64,000 nucleotides of DNA, taken from Caenorhabditis remanei. Taxonomy: Eukaryota; Nematoda; Chromadorea; Rhabditida; Rhabditidae. Of this stretch, positions 51,265 to 62,692 are shown piece by piece; position 1 is the stretch's first letter; every line of letters begins with the position of its first letter. Made by a program: the position numbers and the translations under genes. The stretch covers positions 11,160,001 through 11,224,000 of the forward strand of contig NC_071328.1 of assembly GCF_010183535.1 (NCBI RefSeq). The letters are read 5' to 3'. The notes below the pieces were generated by a model, which saw only the letters and a program-made list of their open reading frames with translations, did no database searches and had not been told where the DNA came from.

Positions 51265-54237
51265 TAGTTCTATGAGTAATGAGGATAAAAGAATCACTTG
51301 AATCTAGAACTGGTGTAAGGTTTCTGCACTTCTCCACTGATCTTTTAGAATTAACTTCCTCTAGTTAGGAATTTGAATGATCCAGCCTGAAATCCTTTGT
51401 GTTGATCAGCTGTTATTTGTATTCATACAACCTGTGCCGCTTTCTGTAATAAAGAGTTCCATGGAAGCACTCTAATAGTTATCCAGATTCCCTAGATCCT
51501 AACTTTTTACTAGATCTTTCAATTCTTTGATACTTTGATCCACCCAACAAGACGATTGATGAGTAACTGATGACTTGAAACCATCTTCTTCTTCTTCCAA
51601 GAACTCTTCGACTGCATCACATGCTTCTCTTTGTTCAACCTTTCCGAATATTCCCACGAAACTGCGCGTCGTCGTTGTTGAGAATTCTAAATAACGACTT
51701 CAGGAAAGACGTCTTCTTCGTCTTCTCTTATTTCCAAAAAGTCGGTAAATCTTGGTGGCCTCATACCCTTTTCCTCTTCCTCTCCTCCTCGTTTTTTTTT
51801 CATTTTTTGCTCTCCAACCAGGTCTCATTTTCCTTTTTTTCACAGCTTGAAAAAACATAAGATGGGAAAGGCTTGAGAAGGAAGAAGAAGAAGAAGAGAA
51901 AGTCTTCTAAAAACCAAAGTGAAGACCTCTCATTTTCCTGACAATTCATTTACTTTCGCTTCACTTCATACGGTGGGATTTTTGGTGTTAGAGACAAAGA
52001 AAAGAATAGAGATTTTTGTGTTTGGAGACATTTTGTATTTGTTTTTGGAAGTTGTATTACGGATTTACGTCAAACGGAGATAAAAGCGAGAGAGATGTTT
52101 TTTTGGAAGTTTCGTCGAAGTTTTTCTGATTCTGATTCTTGCTTTCTGTTCTGATGAAGTCCTAGTCTCTTGTAACTTTCCCACAGTGGCCAGTTATTTT
52201 CAGAAACTTCAATGATCAGGTAGATGTTCCGTGGGAACTCAGAGAAATGAGTCTTGAAATTTTTATTGCAACGGAGTTGTGACTTGTGGTCACTAGCTAC
52301 TACAGGAGTTCTGAATCTAGAGGTACAGTAACCCACAAATTTCAAATTTGACTCAGAGATAGGGAGAATCGAATTTCAAATAGAAACTTCAGGTTGAACA
52401 AGAATTTCTAAGTCAAAATCTTCAGGGTGTTTTTGATGAATCGGCCAAAGTTTTTTTTACAAGAAACCAACTGCTTAGCATAGAAAAAAATTCGAAAAAA
52501 AAAACGTTTAAAACATTTTGAATTTTTGAACAGAAAGCTCGGACGGCCGTCTTTTCCGATTCAAGTTTTTCAGTGAAATGGATTCCGAATTGAAACAAAA
52601 CTTAAAATCCTGTAGCATATAGCTACTATATTCAAAAAAATAGGGTCCAAAGGTTGCAGTCAAACTCCTGAATAAATTTCTCAAAAGTTTCCAATTCACA
52701 TTTCCTCTAATTTTCTCTCGGATAATCAGACTAATGTCTCTCCTTCTCGATACTCATTTTCAGTGAGAACACTTCTCATTTTCCGTTTTTCTCCCTCACT
52801 TTCTCAATATCCCCCTAATTTTCTCTTTTTTGCATAAAAGAAGATACTCTTTGAACTCACTGATCAATACAAATGAGGATACCACAAAACGTGCAATTTT
52901 CAGATTTACTCCTCCAAAAATCTTCGAGACCAAAGAAAACTCTTTTTCTTCATATGAGTTTTCTTCTAGTGTTTACTCACATGAGTCTCTTATGCAACTC
53001 TTTTTTTCCATCTATTCAAATATTGTTTCCTATCTCAAAAAACACGAAAAAACACAAGTAAAACGAGAGGAAAAGAGTTGAATAAGCTCATGATCATGGG
53101 CGGTTTGTGAAAAGAAGGTCTTCTGGATATGAGTCCCCTGGGAAGAGGTCAAAATCTTTGGGAGGGCTCTACATATTATCAATCTCAATGGTTAATCTTT
53201 CTTTCCGAAAGAAAAAAGAAGCTTGTTTTCTCTATTCGAACACGTTTTCAACTTCTCTCAATTCAAATTCTGTTCAGTTTGGTCTAGTATCTGTCTCTTC
53301 TTATTCAGTAACCACTTTGTTAGAAATTCAATTGTCTAGCTTATTTTTTCTCTGGTCTCGAAAAATATGATAAAATTGAGACGGAAATGGAAACACGTTT
53401 GATAAAGTGTTTGAGCAGCTAGAAAAACAGGGATTGTTCCTAATGAGAACTTCGTTTTCAATGACGAATATTGAAAAATCTGCAAATTTCAGCTATAACT
53501 TGCTATGTATGTTTTTGTTCATGTCACTTCCAGATTAAGAAAAGTAGGGAATCGGAGAACGTATTCGGTTTTTGGATTCAGCCGAAAGTTGTTGCGATTC
53601 TAACTTTTGTCGTTTCCGAGAAGTTTACCGGTCCTAATTTTATTTTGGAACTTTTCATTTAATATTGCAAGATCACCGAAAATCGACTTTTCCTATCATT
53701 TGGTTTTCCGAGTAAAAAGTTGAAAAAAAAACTCCGATCCTGTCTTCTGTAAGAGCTCAATTCTGTTTTGTAGAACTATTAAAACCTCCCATTTTACGTC
53801 ACTTCTCCTCTAGACACCTCTATAAATCTTTTTTTCATTCTCTTTAATCGACCTCTCAATTTTCAACTCTCCGACCCCAAAACTTCCTCCTTCAAATCAA
53901 AAATCTTCTGGATTTTCGACCTCACCTTTTCCATTTTTTCACTTTTTCCGCCGCCCCAGTACATCAAGATTGATGTGTTCGAATTCTTCGAGAACGTGCC
54001 TCCTTATCTATTTATTCATCTCTCTTCTTTTCGTTTTTTTTTTCAGATGGATGAGGATTACTGTAGTTGAGAATATTCAATTGAATGAGATGTATTCTTT
54101 CCGATTAATCTTGTTTTGTCCTCTCAGCGCTTCTCTATAAAAACATGACATTTATCTGTTTTTCTGCCTTGTTTTCACTCATTTTTGTGGGTGCTTTTGT
54201 TTCCGAAATTATTTTTTCATCAGGGGAAAAAACATAA
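51265..54237. other. Gene-free stretch upstream of acr-19 proximal exon
   Basis: About 3 kb of AT- and pyrimidine-rich DNA. No supported exons, RNA genes or arrays were found. It holds the proximal acr-19 promoter or the rest of the long intron. Confidence 0.45.
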
Positions 54238-56466
54238 ATGATCAACAACATTTGTCAACTGATAGTCTCAATTACTATATTCATTAATGGACTCGAATCT
54301 GCTAAAGGTAAAATTTCGGAGAAAATTATTTGAGTAAAAAAATTATATCATTTAGATTTAGATTCCATCTAAACAAATTAAATTTCAAATTTCAGTAATC
54401 TGGACGGGTGATCATGAACGTAGACTCTATGCAAAATTGGCTGAAAACTATAATAAATTGGCGAGACCCGTTCGAAATGAGAGTGAAGCGGTGGTGGTGC
54501 ATCTTGGAATGGATTATCAACAGATCCTCGATATTGTGGGTTTATCGATTGGGAAACTTCTCGAAAATGATAAATTTCAGGACGAAAAGCATCAAATCAT
54601 GAATTCGAATGTATGGTTGAGAATGTCTTGGACTGATCATTACTTGACTTGGGATCCATCGGAATTCGGAAATATAAAAGAAGTTCGACTTCCAATTAAT
54701 AATATTTGGAAGCCGGATGTGTTGTTGTATAACAGTGTAGATCAACAATTTGATAGTACGTGGCCGGTGAATGCAGTTGTTTTATAGTAAGTTTTGGGTT
54801 TGTGGAATGTTTTGGCCAATTACTAATGCAAAAATTTATGTATTAAATTTTAAAATGAGGCTAGAAACCGCTTTTAAACACACAAGGATTTGAGAATTGG
54901 AACGGTGTCGTCAAATAGAGAATCTGGAGGATCGAACGCAAATTTTTGTTTCCTTTTTCAGTACTGGAAATGTGACGTGGATCCCTCCAGCAATCATCCG
55001 CTCAAGTTGTGCAATCGACATCGCATACTTTCCATTCGACACTCAACACTGCACCATGAAGTTCGGTTCATGGACGTATTCTGGATTCTTCACTGATCTC
55101 ATCAACACAACTATCTCTCCAGCAACATACAAACCAAATGGTGAATGGGAACTACTTGGATTGACATCTCGACGGTCTATTTTCTTCTACGAGTGTTGTC
55201 CTGAACCATATTATGACGTCACTTTCACTGTTTCAATTCGAAGAAGAACGTTGTATTATGGATTCAACCTCCTTCTTCCGTGTATGCTTATTTCATCATT
55301 GGCTCTTCTGAGTTTCACGTTACCTGCTGATTGTGGAGAAAAATTGAATCTAGGTATGCTTCAGTTCGATGTAAACTTTAACATATAAATTATACTCAGG
55401 AGTCACTATCTTCATGTCTCTTTGCGTCTTCATGATTATGGTAGCGGAAGCAATGCCTCAAACAAGTGATGCTCTTCCGTTGATTCGTGAGTATCCATCT
55501 CAGAATCGACCTTATAAAACATCTGAAAACATTCCAGAAATCTACTTTTCCTGTATAATGTTTGAAGTTGGCGCTTCCGTTGTTGCTACTGTTATTGCAC
55601 TGAACTTCCATCATCGATCTCCGGAACAATATAAACCTATGAACAAATTTGTGAGCCAATAACTGAATATCTTTTCTGTTTGAAATGAATATATTCCAGT
55701 TAAAAACACTGCTATTGAATTGGCTACCTGCTCTTCTCGGAATGGAGCGACCCGATGTTCTGGAAATGTCAGTTCATGGAGCACATTATGCTTCTGATAA
55801 TAAACAGTAAGTTCAATTATATACCTATCAGATTTCAATGCCATATCATATTTTCAGAAAACAAAAACAGTACCTGATAGAAGTGGAACGACATATCCTA
55901 ACCCGTCCGAATGGAAATGGCCATTCTGCAGTCGACAAAGCAGTTCACTTGGATTTATCAACTGGAAATCCAGATAACAAGAAGTCTCCGTCTCCGAAGA
56001 GAACGAATCCGGCAATTGTTGGAATGAAAGGATTGCCAACAACACATATGAATGGAGGGTTGGAATCATCAATCAATAAATACACGTGTACAAAAGTTAC
56101 GGTAAGTTGAAAAACAATGATTTCTTCATAATCCTCTCCATCTCAACGTATTTTCATTTTCAGCGTCCAATGGAAAACGGTTCAATAAATTACAAATCTC
56201 CGCAATTGAATCCCTCAAATAACAACAATATCTATAAACCGAACACTCCGAAACCTCCATTCGAAGATCGCCATTTCCATCACATTCTGAATGAACTTCG
56301 TGTCATATCAGCACGTGTTCGTAAAGAAGAAGCAATGCATGCACTACAAGCCGATTGGATGTTCGCGAGTAGAGTCGTTGATCGTGTTTGTTTTCTCGCT
56401 TTCTCTGCTTTTCTCTTCATGTGTACTGCTATAATTTCATATAATGCTCCTCATCTTTTTGCCTAA
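54238..56466 (+). CDS. acr-19: Nicotinic acetylcholine receptor alpha-type subunit
   Basis: Nine exons: 54238-54307, 54396-54535, 54581-54786, 54962-55353, 55400-55486, 55538-55650, 55700-55806, 55858-56101 and 56164-56466, giving 553 aa. A signal peptide ([18 protein letters not shown]) precedes the ligand-binding domain with NVWLRMSW and [10 protein letters not shown]. The Cys-loop runs from C155 to C169 (YFPFDTQHC). Vicinal cysteines in [10 protein letters not shown] (about 217-218) mark an alpha subunit. M1-M3 follow; M2 is [19 protein letters not shown] and keeps the Glu ring of cation channels. A long M3-M4 loop precedes M4 near the C-terminus. It belongs to the alpha7/ACR-16-like group; the acr-19 name rests on the BAAT neighbour I recall in C. 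elegans. The intron 54536-54580 is 45 nt, stop-free and in frame. Confidence 0.88.
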
Positions 56467-56599
56467 CTAGTCTCAAAATCAATCGATATAATATATTTTT
56501 CTGTTTCTCCACCACTTCAAACATATTTTATGTATCGGTTCCTTGTTTTTCCCCTCTTCTTTTTCTTTTTGTACATATTATGAAAAGTAATAAACACAT

Positions 56600-58151
56600 T
56601 TATTTGGAGCTCTTTGTCTCCACATCAAACATTCCTCCGAGTACTTGAATCAAGAATTCCGGATAAGTCTTCTGAAGATAATGACCTTCTTCAGTGAAGT
56701 TTGCAGTCACGTACGGTTGTCCGTTGGCGTAACTATTCCAGATTTTTGGAATAGCTTCTTCTGATTCTTTTTTGTCTTTTATTACCTGAAATAGGATAAG
56801 GATGAATAACAAAATGAAACGTAGGCTCACATAATGATCTCCTTTGAAATACATCGCCAGTTCTTCTGAATCGGATTCAGCGACGAGGAAATCTTTCGAT
56901 CCATATGCATAGAACATTCGAACCTAAATAACAACTTTTGAATTATATTATAGTAACACAGAGTATCTTCCTTCAAGAGAATATTTTGTTTGTTTTATTG
57001 TCAGGTGATGTTAAATCCAAAATCTAAAATAATTTCGAGATATCGTGGCTCCTAATCAGAGATGTTCTGTTTCGCGCCTTCTGATTTTAGGAAGTTTTTC
57101 AAAAAACTCAACAACATTATGATGTACCAACCCATGGTTTCTTTTTCATTTCATCCATCGAAGCCTTTTGTTTCTCGAATGCAAATGTCTGCATTGGCAG
57201 AATTGCAGCTGCCGACACTTTGCCATCGGCCACACGGAGACCGATGAAATCGTTGTAAACTGAACAATATTCCTACTTTCTATCCTATTAAAAGTTAAAC
57301 ATACACCAATCAAGCACTGGGAAAAGAACACAATCAATCATCTTCCATCGAAGTTTTATAAGATATGCGAGTGTGTTGATAGTTCCCATTCTGAAGAATT
57401 GGAAATCATAAAGGATTTTTTGAAAAGTATATATCATTTTTGTGAAAAATAATAGTTTGAGAAATCAAAAATAGGTTTTTTTTAATGTGATGATACCTTA
57501 CAGATATTCCTCTATGCATTACAAATCCAGGTGAGTTGATCATTACTGCTCCAATCAATGGCCAACTTCTGTCCTCCTAATAAGTACTCATATTCAAACA
57601 AGATCAATTAAATTGACCCACCGACAAAATACAAGCCATCTGTAGAGCACTTTCTCCTCCTCTCGAGTGTCCCATTACAATCAGTTTCTCCACATTTTTC
57701 ATTCCCAACTTTTCCATCAATGCTTTCACATAAGAGTTCCGTTCTTCATTTGTGTAGCTATCACGAAGACCGCCTGAATCCAATTGAACTATACATTTTC
57801 AGGTATCGTCGTGAGTCTCACCTGTCACGAACTCCGATCCAGGCCAATTAGTGCAAACCAAGCGAATATTATGTTTTTCGAAAGAGTCTCTCATGTACTT
57901 GATGTCATTGTGAGACCCTGGAGATCCAGCCAGAGAGACTACAGTTCCACGAACACCGGGTTTGTTGCATATATCCTAAATTCATTTTCATTTTAATCTA
58001 AAGTTTTCGAGCTCACCACATATTGAGACTGAACAGTCACCAGTTTATCTAGCCTTGGACCAGCTTTATAGGTCACGAAGACAGTTTTACAGAGAGAATT
58101 CAAGTCGAAATATGGTTGCTTGGCCAAAGCAATTTCAACTGCAGTGGCCAT
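56600..58151 (-). CDS. Nematode alpha/beta hydrolase (DUF1057-like)
   Basis: Eight exons: 58151-58017, 57975-57822, 57773-57622, 57576-57497, 57390-57305, 57259-57132, 56923-56831 and 56785-56600, giving 337 aa with consistent phases. The fold is visible as RGTVVSLAGSPGSHNDIKYM, NWPGSEF, the nucleophile elbow VMGHSRGGESAL (Ser about 133), VMINSPGF, then YGSKDFLVAESDSEE (acid candidate) and TEEGHYLQKTYPEFL with the catalytic-type His. Nematodes have an expanded family of such proteins (DUF1057); the substrate is unknown. The 3' end converges on acr-19: only 133 bp separate the two stops, and AATAAA signals lie on both strands there. Confidence 0.85.
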
Positions 58152-58688
58152 TTTACAATGGGGTTAGAAGAGAGTGAGAGAGAAGTGAATGTTTGAATTG
58201 GAATGAATGAAATCAAAGAGAAGGAATAAAACGTGTGAAAAATATCTGATGAAACCAGTTTTTCGGTCGAGATCAGACTCGAGTCCTCGCGAAAAAGATT
58301 AATCTGGGTAATATCGAACGTAAACAAATTTGTATTATGTAATTCATGAAAGCTTGTGTTTTGTGATGAATGACGTGGTGGAATGGGTACAGTAAGAAGA
58401 AGATCGACACAAACAAACGAATGTGAACCAGAGTGGTTCACTTGTTTCATTTTGGGAGAGCAAACCCGCTATAATTTCTTTTGGATCCAGAATTTTTGTA
58501 AATTTTCCAATTTTTCTAGATGTCAACAAACTTTAGAAACCAGCACTTTCGATTATTTATTTTAAATTACAACGCTTCGCTCCAATTTTTTCTTTCTCTC
58601 TTTCCCGGTATTCAACTTCCAAATACTTTCACAACCCTTCTCATTTCCGATTTTATTTTTCTAACAAGAAGCGAGAGGCGGTACAAAA
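58152..58688. other. Divergent promoter region, hydrolase / CK1-like kinase
   Basis: About 540 bp between the two divergent start codons. No exon or RNA was recognised. Confidence 0.45.
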
Positions 58689-60017
58689 ATGGATAAAACT
58701 CTCGACGTTTCGAATTTGTCTCCTGGCACTCAGGTATCCTATCTCTTCAAGAACCACTTCATTCGTTTCCCCTTCCAGGTCTATAAGTGGACAATCGACA
58801 AGAAAATTGCACAGGGTGATTTCAGCTATATTTATGCGTGTAATACACCAAACAACATGCCTAATAATAAACAGTTTGCATTGAAATGTGAAAGTGCACA
58901 GAGTCCGTTGCAGGTGGGAAAGGAGAAAAAAAGAACTGGAGGAGTTAGGAATTGTTTCAGATGCTGAAAGTGGAGGCGTTTGTGTTGCAGAAGATATCTA
59001 AAAAGAACTCTCGTCATTTCTGTGATATCGAAGATATTGGAAAGTTCCAGAACATACATTACATTGTCATGCATATGGTTGGAAGGGCTCTTGTGGTACG
59101 TTTCATGGATTTGGATTGGGTGGCTCTCTTTTTTCTAAACGATGTGAACTCATGAGCTCACCGGTGCTAAAAACTGTTCCACCATGTCTTTCATAAGCTA
59201 TTCACCACTCTGCCAAAATGTTCCGGTAGAGCACATTTGCCACAATAGAGAATTCAAAACATCACAACTTTTCAGGACTACATAAAGACATCGAGCACTG
59301 GAACAATCTCGGTCAACTGCGCCTTGAGTGTCGGAATTCAAATAGTCGAAGCCCTTGAAGACCTTCATATGTGTGGATACATTCATCGAGATCTCAAACC
59401 GTCGAACATTTGTTTCGGACGGAAAGATCGTGGAGAAGTCGGAAAAATGTTTCTGTTGAGTTTTGGAATTGCGAGAAAGTACGTGGATTCAAAGGCAAGT
59501 ATACAACTTGGAGAACTCTCTAATTGAATTTAAAAACATTTCAGAATCAAATCCGAAAGCCACGTGAGCACGTGGAATTCCGTGGAACCGTAAGATACGC
59601 CTCTCTGAATTGCCATCAATTCCAGGAACTGAGCCGTAAAGATGATCTAGAATCGACTCTTTATGTTCTCGTTGAGATGATAACTGGATATCTTCCATGG
59701 AAAGGACTTCCAGATGTCCTAAATGTTGTGAGAGTCAAACAGCAAAGTCGTCAGCAACCAGGCATTTATCAGTTCTTAAAAGGGGCGTGTCCAGTGGACG
59801 AGTTGAGAGAAATGATGATGCTCATTGATTCATACACTTATTTCTCGAATCCAGATTATACAAGTATTTATAATGTAGGTTTTTCATAACTCAAAACGGC
59901 TCTGCTCATTTTAAAATGTATTTTCAGATTCTTCGCCGTGCAATGCGTCGTAATCCACAACCAGAACACCCGTATGACTGGGAGCAGGGAGGGACAAACT
60001 CACTCTGTGATTTGTGA
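58689..60017 (+). CDS. Casein kinase 1-family protein, probable pseudokinase (SFG for DFG)
   Basis: Six exons: 58689-58733, 58779-58913, 58961-59095, 59276-59494, 59545-59874 and 59928-60017, giving 317 aa. It resembles the large nematode CK1/TTBK-like group, many of which are expressed in sperm. The Gly-loop region IAQGDFSYIY is altered, the VAIK Lys is kept (FALK, about 51), the HRD loop is intact (YIHRDLKPSN, Asp about 144), and GTVRYASLNCH and SRKDDLESTLYVLVEM are family landmarks. The metal-binding DFG Asp is Ser (LLSFGIARKY, about 167), so catalysis is probably lost. The intron after 59494 starts with GC (AAG|GCAAGT), a GC-AG intron. Its 3' end converges with tax-2, 79 nt apart. Confidence 0.85.
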
Positions 60018-60096
60018 ACTGATTTTTGGCTGAAATAAAAATTTCGTCGAAAAATAATTTTATTGACTGGATTAAGTATGAACAAAATAATATACA

Positions 60097-62497
60097 TTAG
60101 TCAGCATGCAACTTCTTGGTTCCCGATGATCCAGGCTTCTCCCAATCGTCATCTTCATCTGAATGAGACACTTCTGCTGCCAGATCAATGTCTTCCATGG
60201 GATCCACGTCATCATCCATTGGCCCTTCATGATTTTCCATTGGTTCAATATCAGTATCCTCTCCAACAGATGATAAATCTTCTTCATTCCACTCTTCTTC
60301 ATCCTCATCGTCTCTTTGAAGTGTACTCCATGGATAGTAGATTGATTGGCGTCGGGATTTGTCTGGAATTAAAGTATGCCCTCGCGTAATTCATTGACCC
60401 TGAAGCCTCACCTGTTTCCTCTTCGATTGCCTTCTTCAAGTCTCTTACTCCTTTGTTTTCATTCATTTCCTCCATGTTCGCGATCAGCTGAAACTTTTCG
60501 AGTCAACCATTTTCGAACAATCTGATTTCCCTTACCGTAATCAACTTGGGAACTTGTCGTGGATTAATCTTACACCTGTCCTCCAACTCCGCCTGCTGCT
60601 TGATCTTCTCCGTCTTCTCATCACTCTTCTTATCATTTTTCAACATTGCCGCTGCTTTCCTCCTCAAAATAGCCTGTGCCTGTGGATAATACCTGATGAC
60701 GTCATTCAAATCTTCCTTCGCCAAAACGAAAAGGGTACAGTATCCCTTTGCACGAATAGACGCTGTTCTTCTGTTATTTCCACCAATTGCCAATAAACTA
60801 ATCTCTCCGAATACAGCTCCTTGCATCAATTCGGCAAACACTTTTTCATTGTGATCTCCTCCGACAACTTGAAGAATTCCTTGGTTTATGATGTACATTT
60901 CTTTTCCGACATCTCCCTGAAATTATGATTTCATCGGCACCGAGGTGAGTAAGATTACAGAAAGTGATACTCACCTTCAAACAAATCATATCTCCAGGCA
61001 AAAAGATAACTGGTCTCAATTTCAAAACCAAATCTCTCAAAAGAGCCCGATCGCAGTCTTGAAACAGTTGAACTTTGCTCAACGTAGTGTAATGGACGGA
61101 TAAAGCCAAATCGGTTTGCAGTTTCAATGGAAGTTTCTCTATCAATTTCTTCTCATCTGTAACAGGAAAATGGAATAAGTGAAACAGGTTGCGAGAACAA
61201 AGTACCAAGAGTTTTCTGTTGTTGCCACGTGTAGATGAACCAGTCACGAACTCGATTTGTCGTTTCTTGTTTCAGACCTAAATATATTTTTGGAAAGTGT
61301 TAAAATATTGGAATAAATGACTGGCCAAGTTTCTGACATTCGCCGAGTGCTAAATCCATTTTTCTCTGGAATTCTTCTCGATTCCTGTTCGCATTGGATA
61401 CGATATCTCGAATCTGACCGAGAAGCAAAGCGAATACAAACACTCCCATCATCCAAGAACATGTCATGTAGATGTATCTGCAACGAACAGAGTTTTGTAA
61501 ATCGGAAAAGAATAAGAGTAATTTAAAAAATGATAAAATTTATTTGGAGCCTCTGAAAAAACTTACTCAATAACGTTAGTCGGTGCTGGGTTATTTCCTG
61601 TTGATGTGGCTACTGCTGCAGTAAAATAGAAGCAACGGATGTAGGCGTTGCCTGAAAATTCGCAAATTTCTTTCTTGAAATAATCTTCCAAAATCTCACC
61701 TTGATTATTGTAAACCCATTTGTTCAAATACCACTTTCCATTTTCCAGATAGGCGATTTGTCCGAATGCTTGCATTGCAGAGAGTTTATAATAAACACAA
61801 CTGTTACAATGAATTATATAAATCATGTAAGAAAGTGTGCGAGCGATTCTATAATTAAGTTTTTTAACTTCTTAATCTTCATTAACTTCTTAATCTTCAG
61901 GTAAAGTCTTACCTGATAGCATATGGATTGGCAAAAGAGTTATCAAGCATGTCGAATAACAACCAGAACGAATTTATCTGAAAATTGATTAAGAACTCGA
62001 AGTCAATCATCTAATACCCACTTTCAAAACACGATTCATTCTATAGATGGGCTTCTTTCCAACTGCAAAATACACGAAATCCGTCGGAAGAATACTCAAA
62101 ATGTCGAGTTTTAGTGTTCGAGTCATCAGGTAGTGTTTTTGAGTATCTGCTAGGGTTTTCTGAAAATCCGGGGAACATATTGAGATACTAGTGTTCACTG
62201 AAACCGTACCACTTGAATGCCTCCTCTCGTGAATCGAAGTCTTGGTTTGATAATCAACATATCGATAATATAAACCGCATCACAAATGTAATCAACCATG
62301 AACCAATAAATCCAATTTTCAGTTGTCTGATACGGATAACTGGATCGAAGTGGTATACAGAATGCATTGTAAAGAAAGCATAGAGTGACCAAGGAGAGCC
62401 ATGTCATGTAGAATCGACCATAAGGATGGAATGTTCCTTTCAGTGAGAATCCAAATAACTTTTTTTGAGCAACAGCACTTGGAGACTCGGCACGGTT
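60097..62497 (-). CDS. tax-2: Cyclic nucleotide-gated channel beta subunit (5' part missing)
   Basis: Eleven 3' exons starting at 62497 (AACCGTGCC) chain in phase to 617 residues ending at TAA 60097. Seen in order: S1 region [19 protein letters not shown]2-S3 with [14 protein letters not shown]4-S5 and [10 protein letters not shown], pore [16 protein letters not shown]6 [20 protein letters not shown]-linker, and the cyclic-nucleotide-binding domain with [11 protein letters not shown] plus [12 protein letters not shown]; an acidic tail follows. The pore lacks the TIGE-type Glu of alpha subunits, as in beta subunits such as TAX-2, which pairs with TAX-4 in olfactory, gustatory and thermosensory neurons. 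N-terminal exons are not found before 64000. The 61278-61325 intron appears to start with GC. Confidence 0.88.
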
Positions 62498-62692
62498 CTG
62501 AAGAAAGTATAGTTTGATTTTTCCGAGTGTTTCTTAATCTACACGTCATATATTAATATCGGCGACACCTAATGCTGCGGCTACCGTAATCGTTTCTTTT
62601 TTGAAAAAACCAAGTCACGTTTATAATTTGATTTTTCCAACTTACCCATCCCTTCCCGTCATTTCTATATTCTTCCTCCTAATTCAACCAAA

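Noticed and set aside
62501..62690. Short ATGACGGGAAGGGATGG|GTAAGT segment as a possible tax-2 first exon
   Set aside because: Its phase (2) does not fit the phase-0 acceptor at 62497, and it would lack the N-terminal domain expected of the channel.
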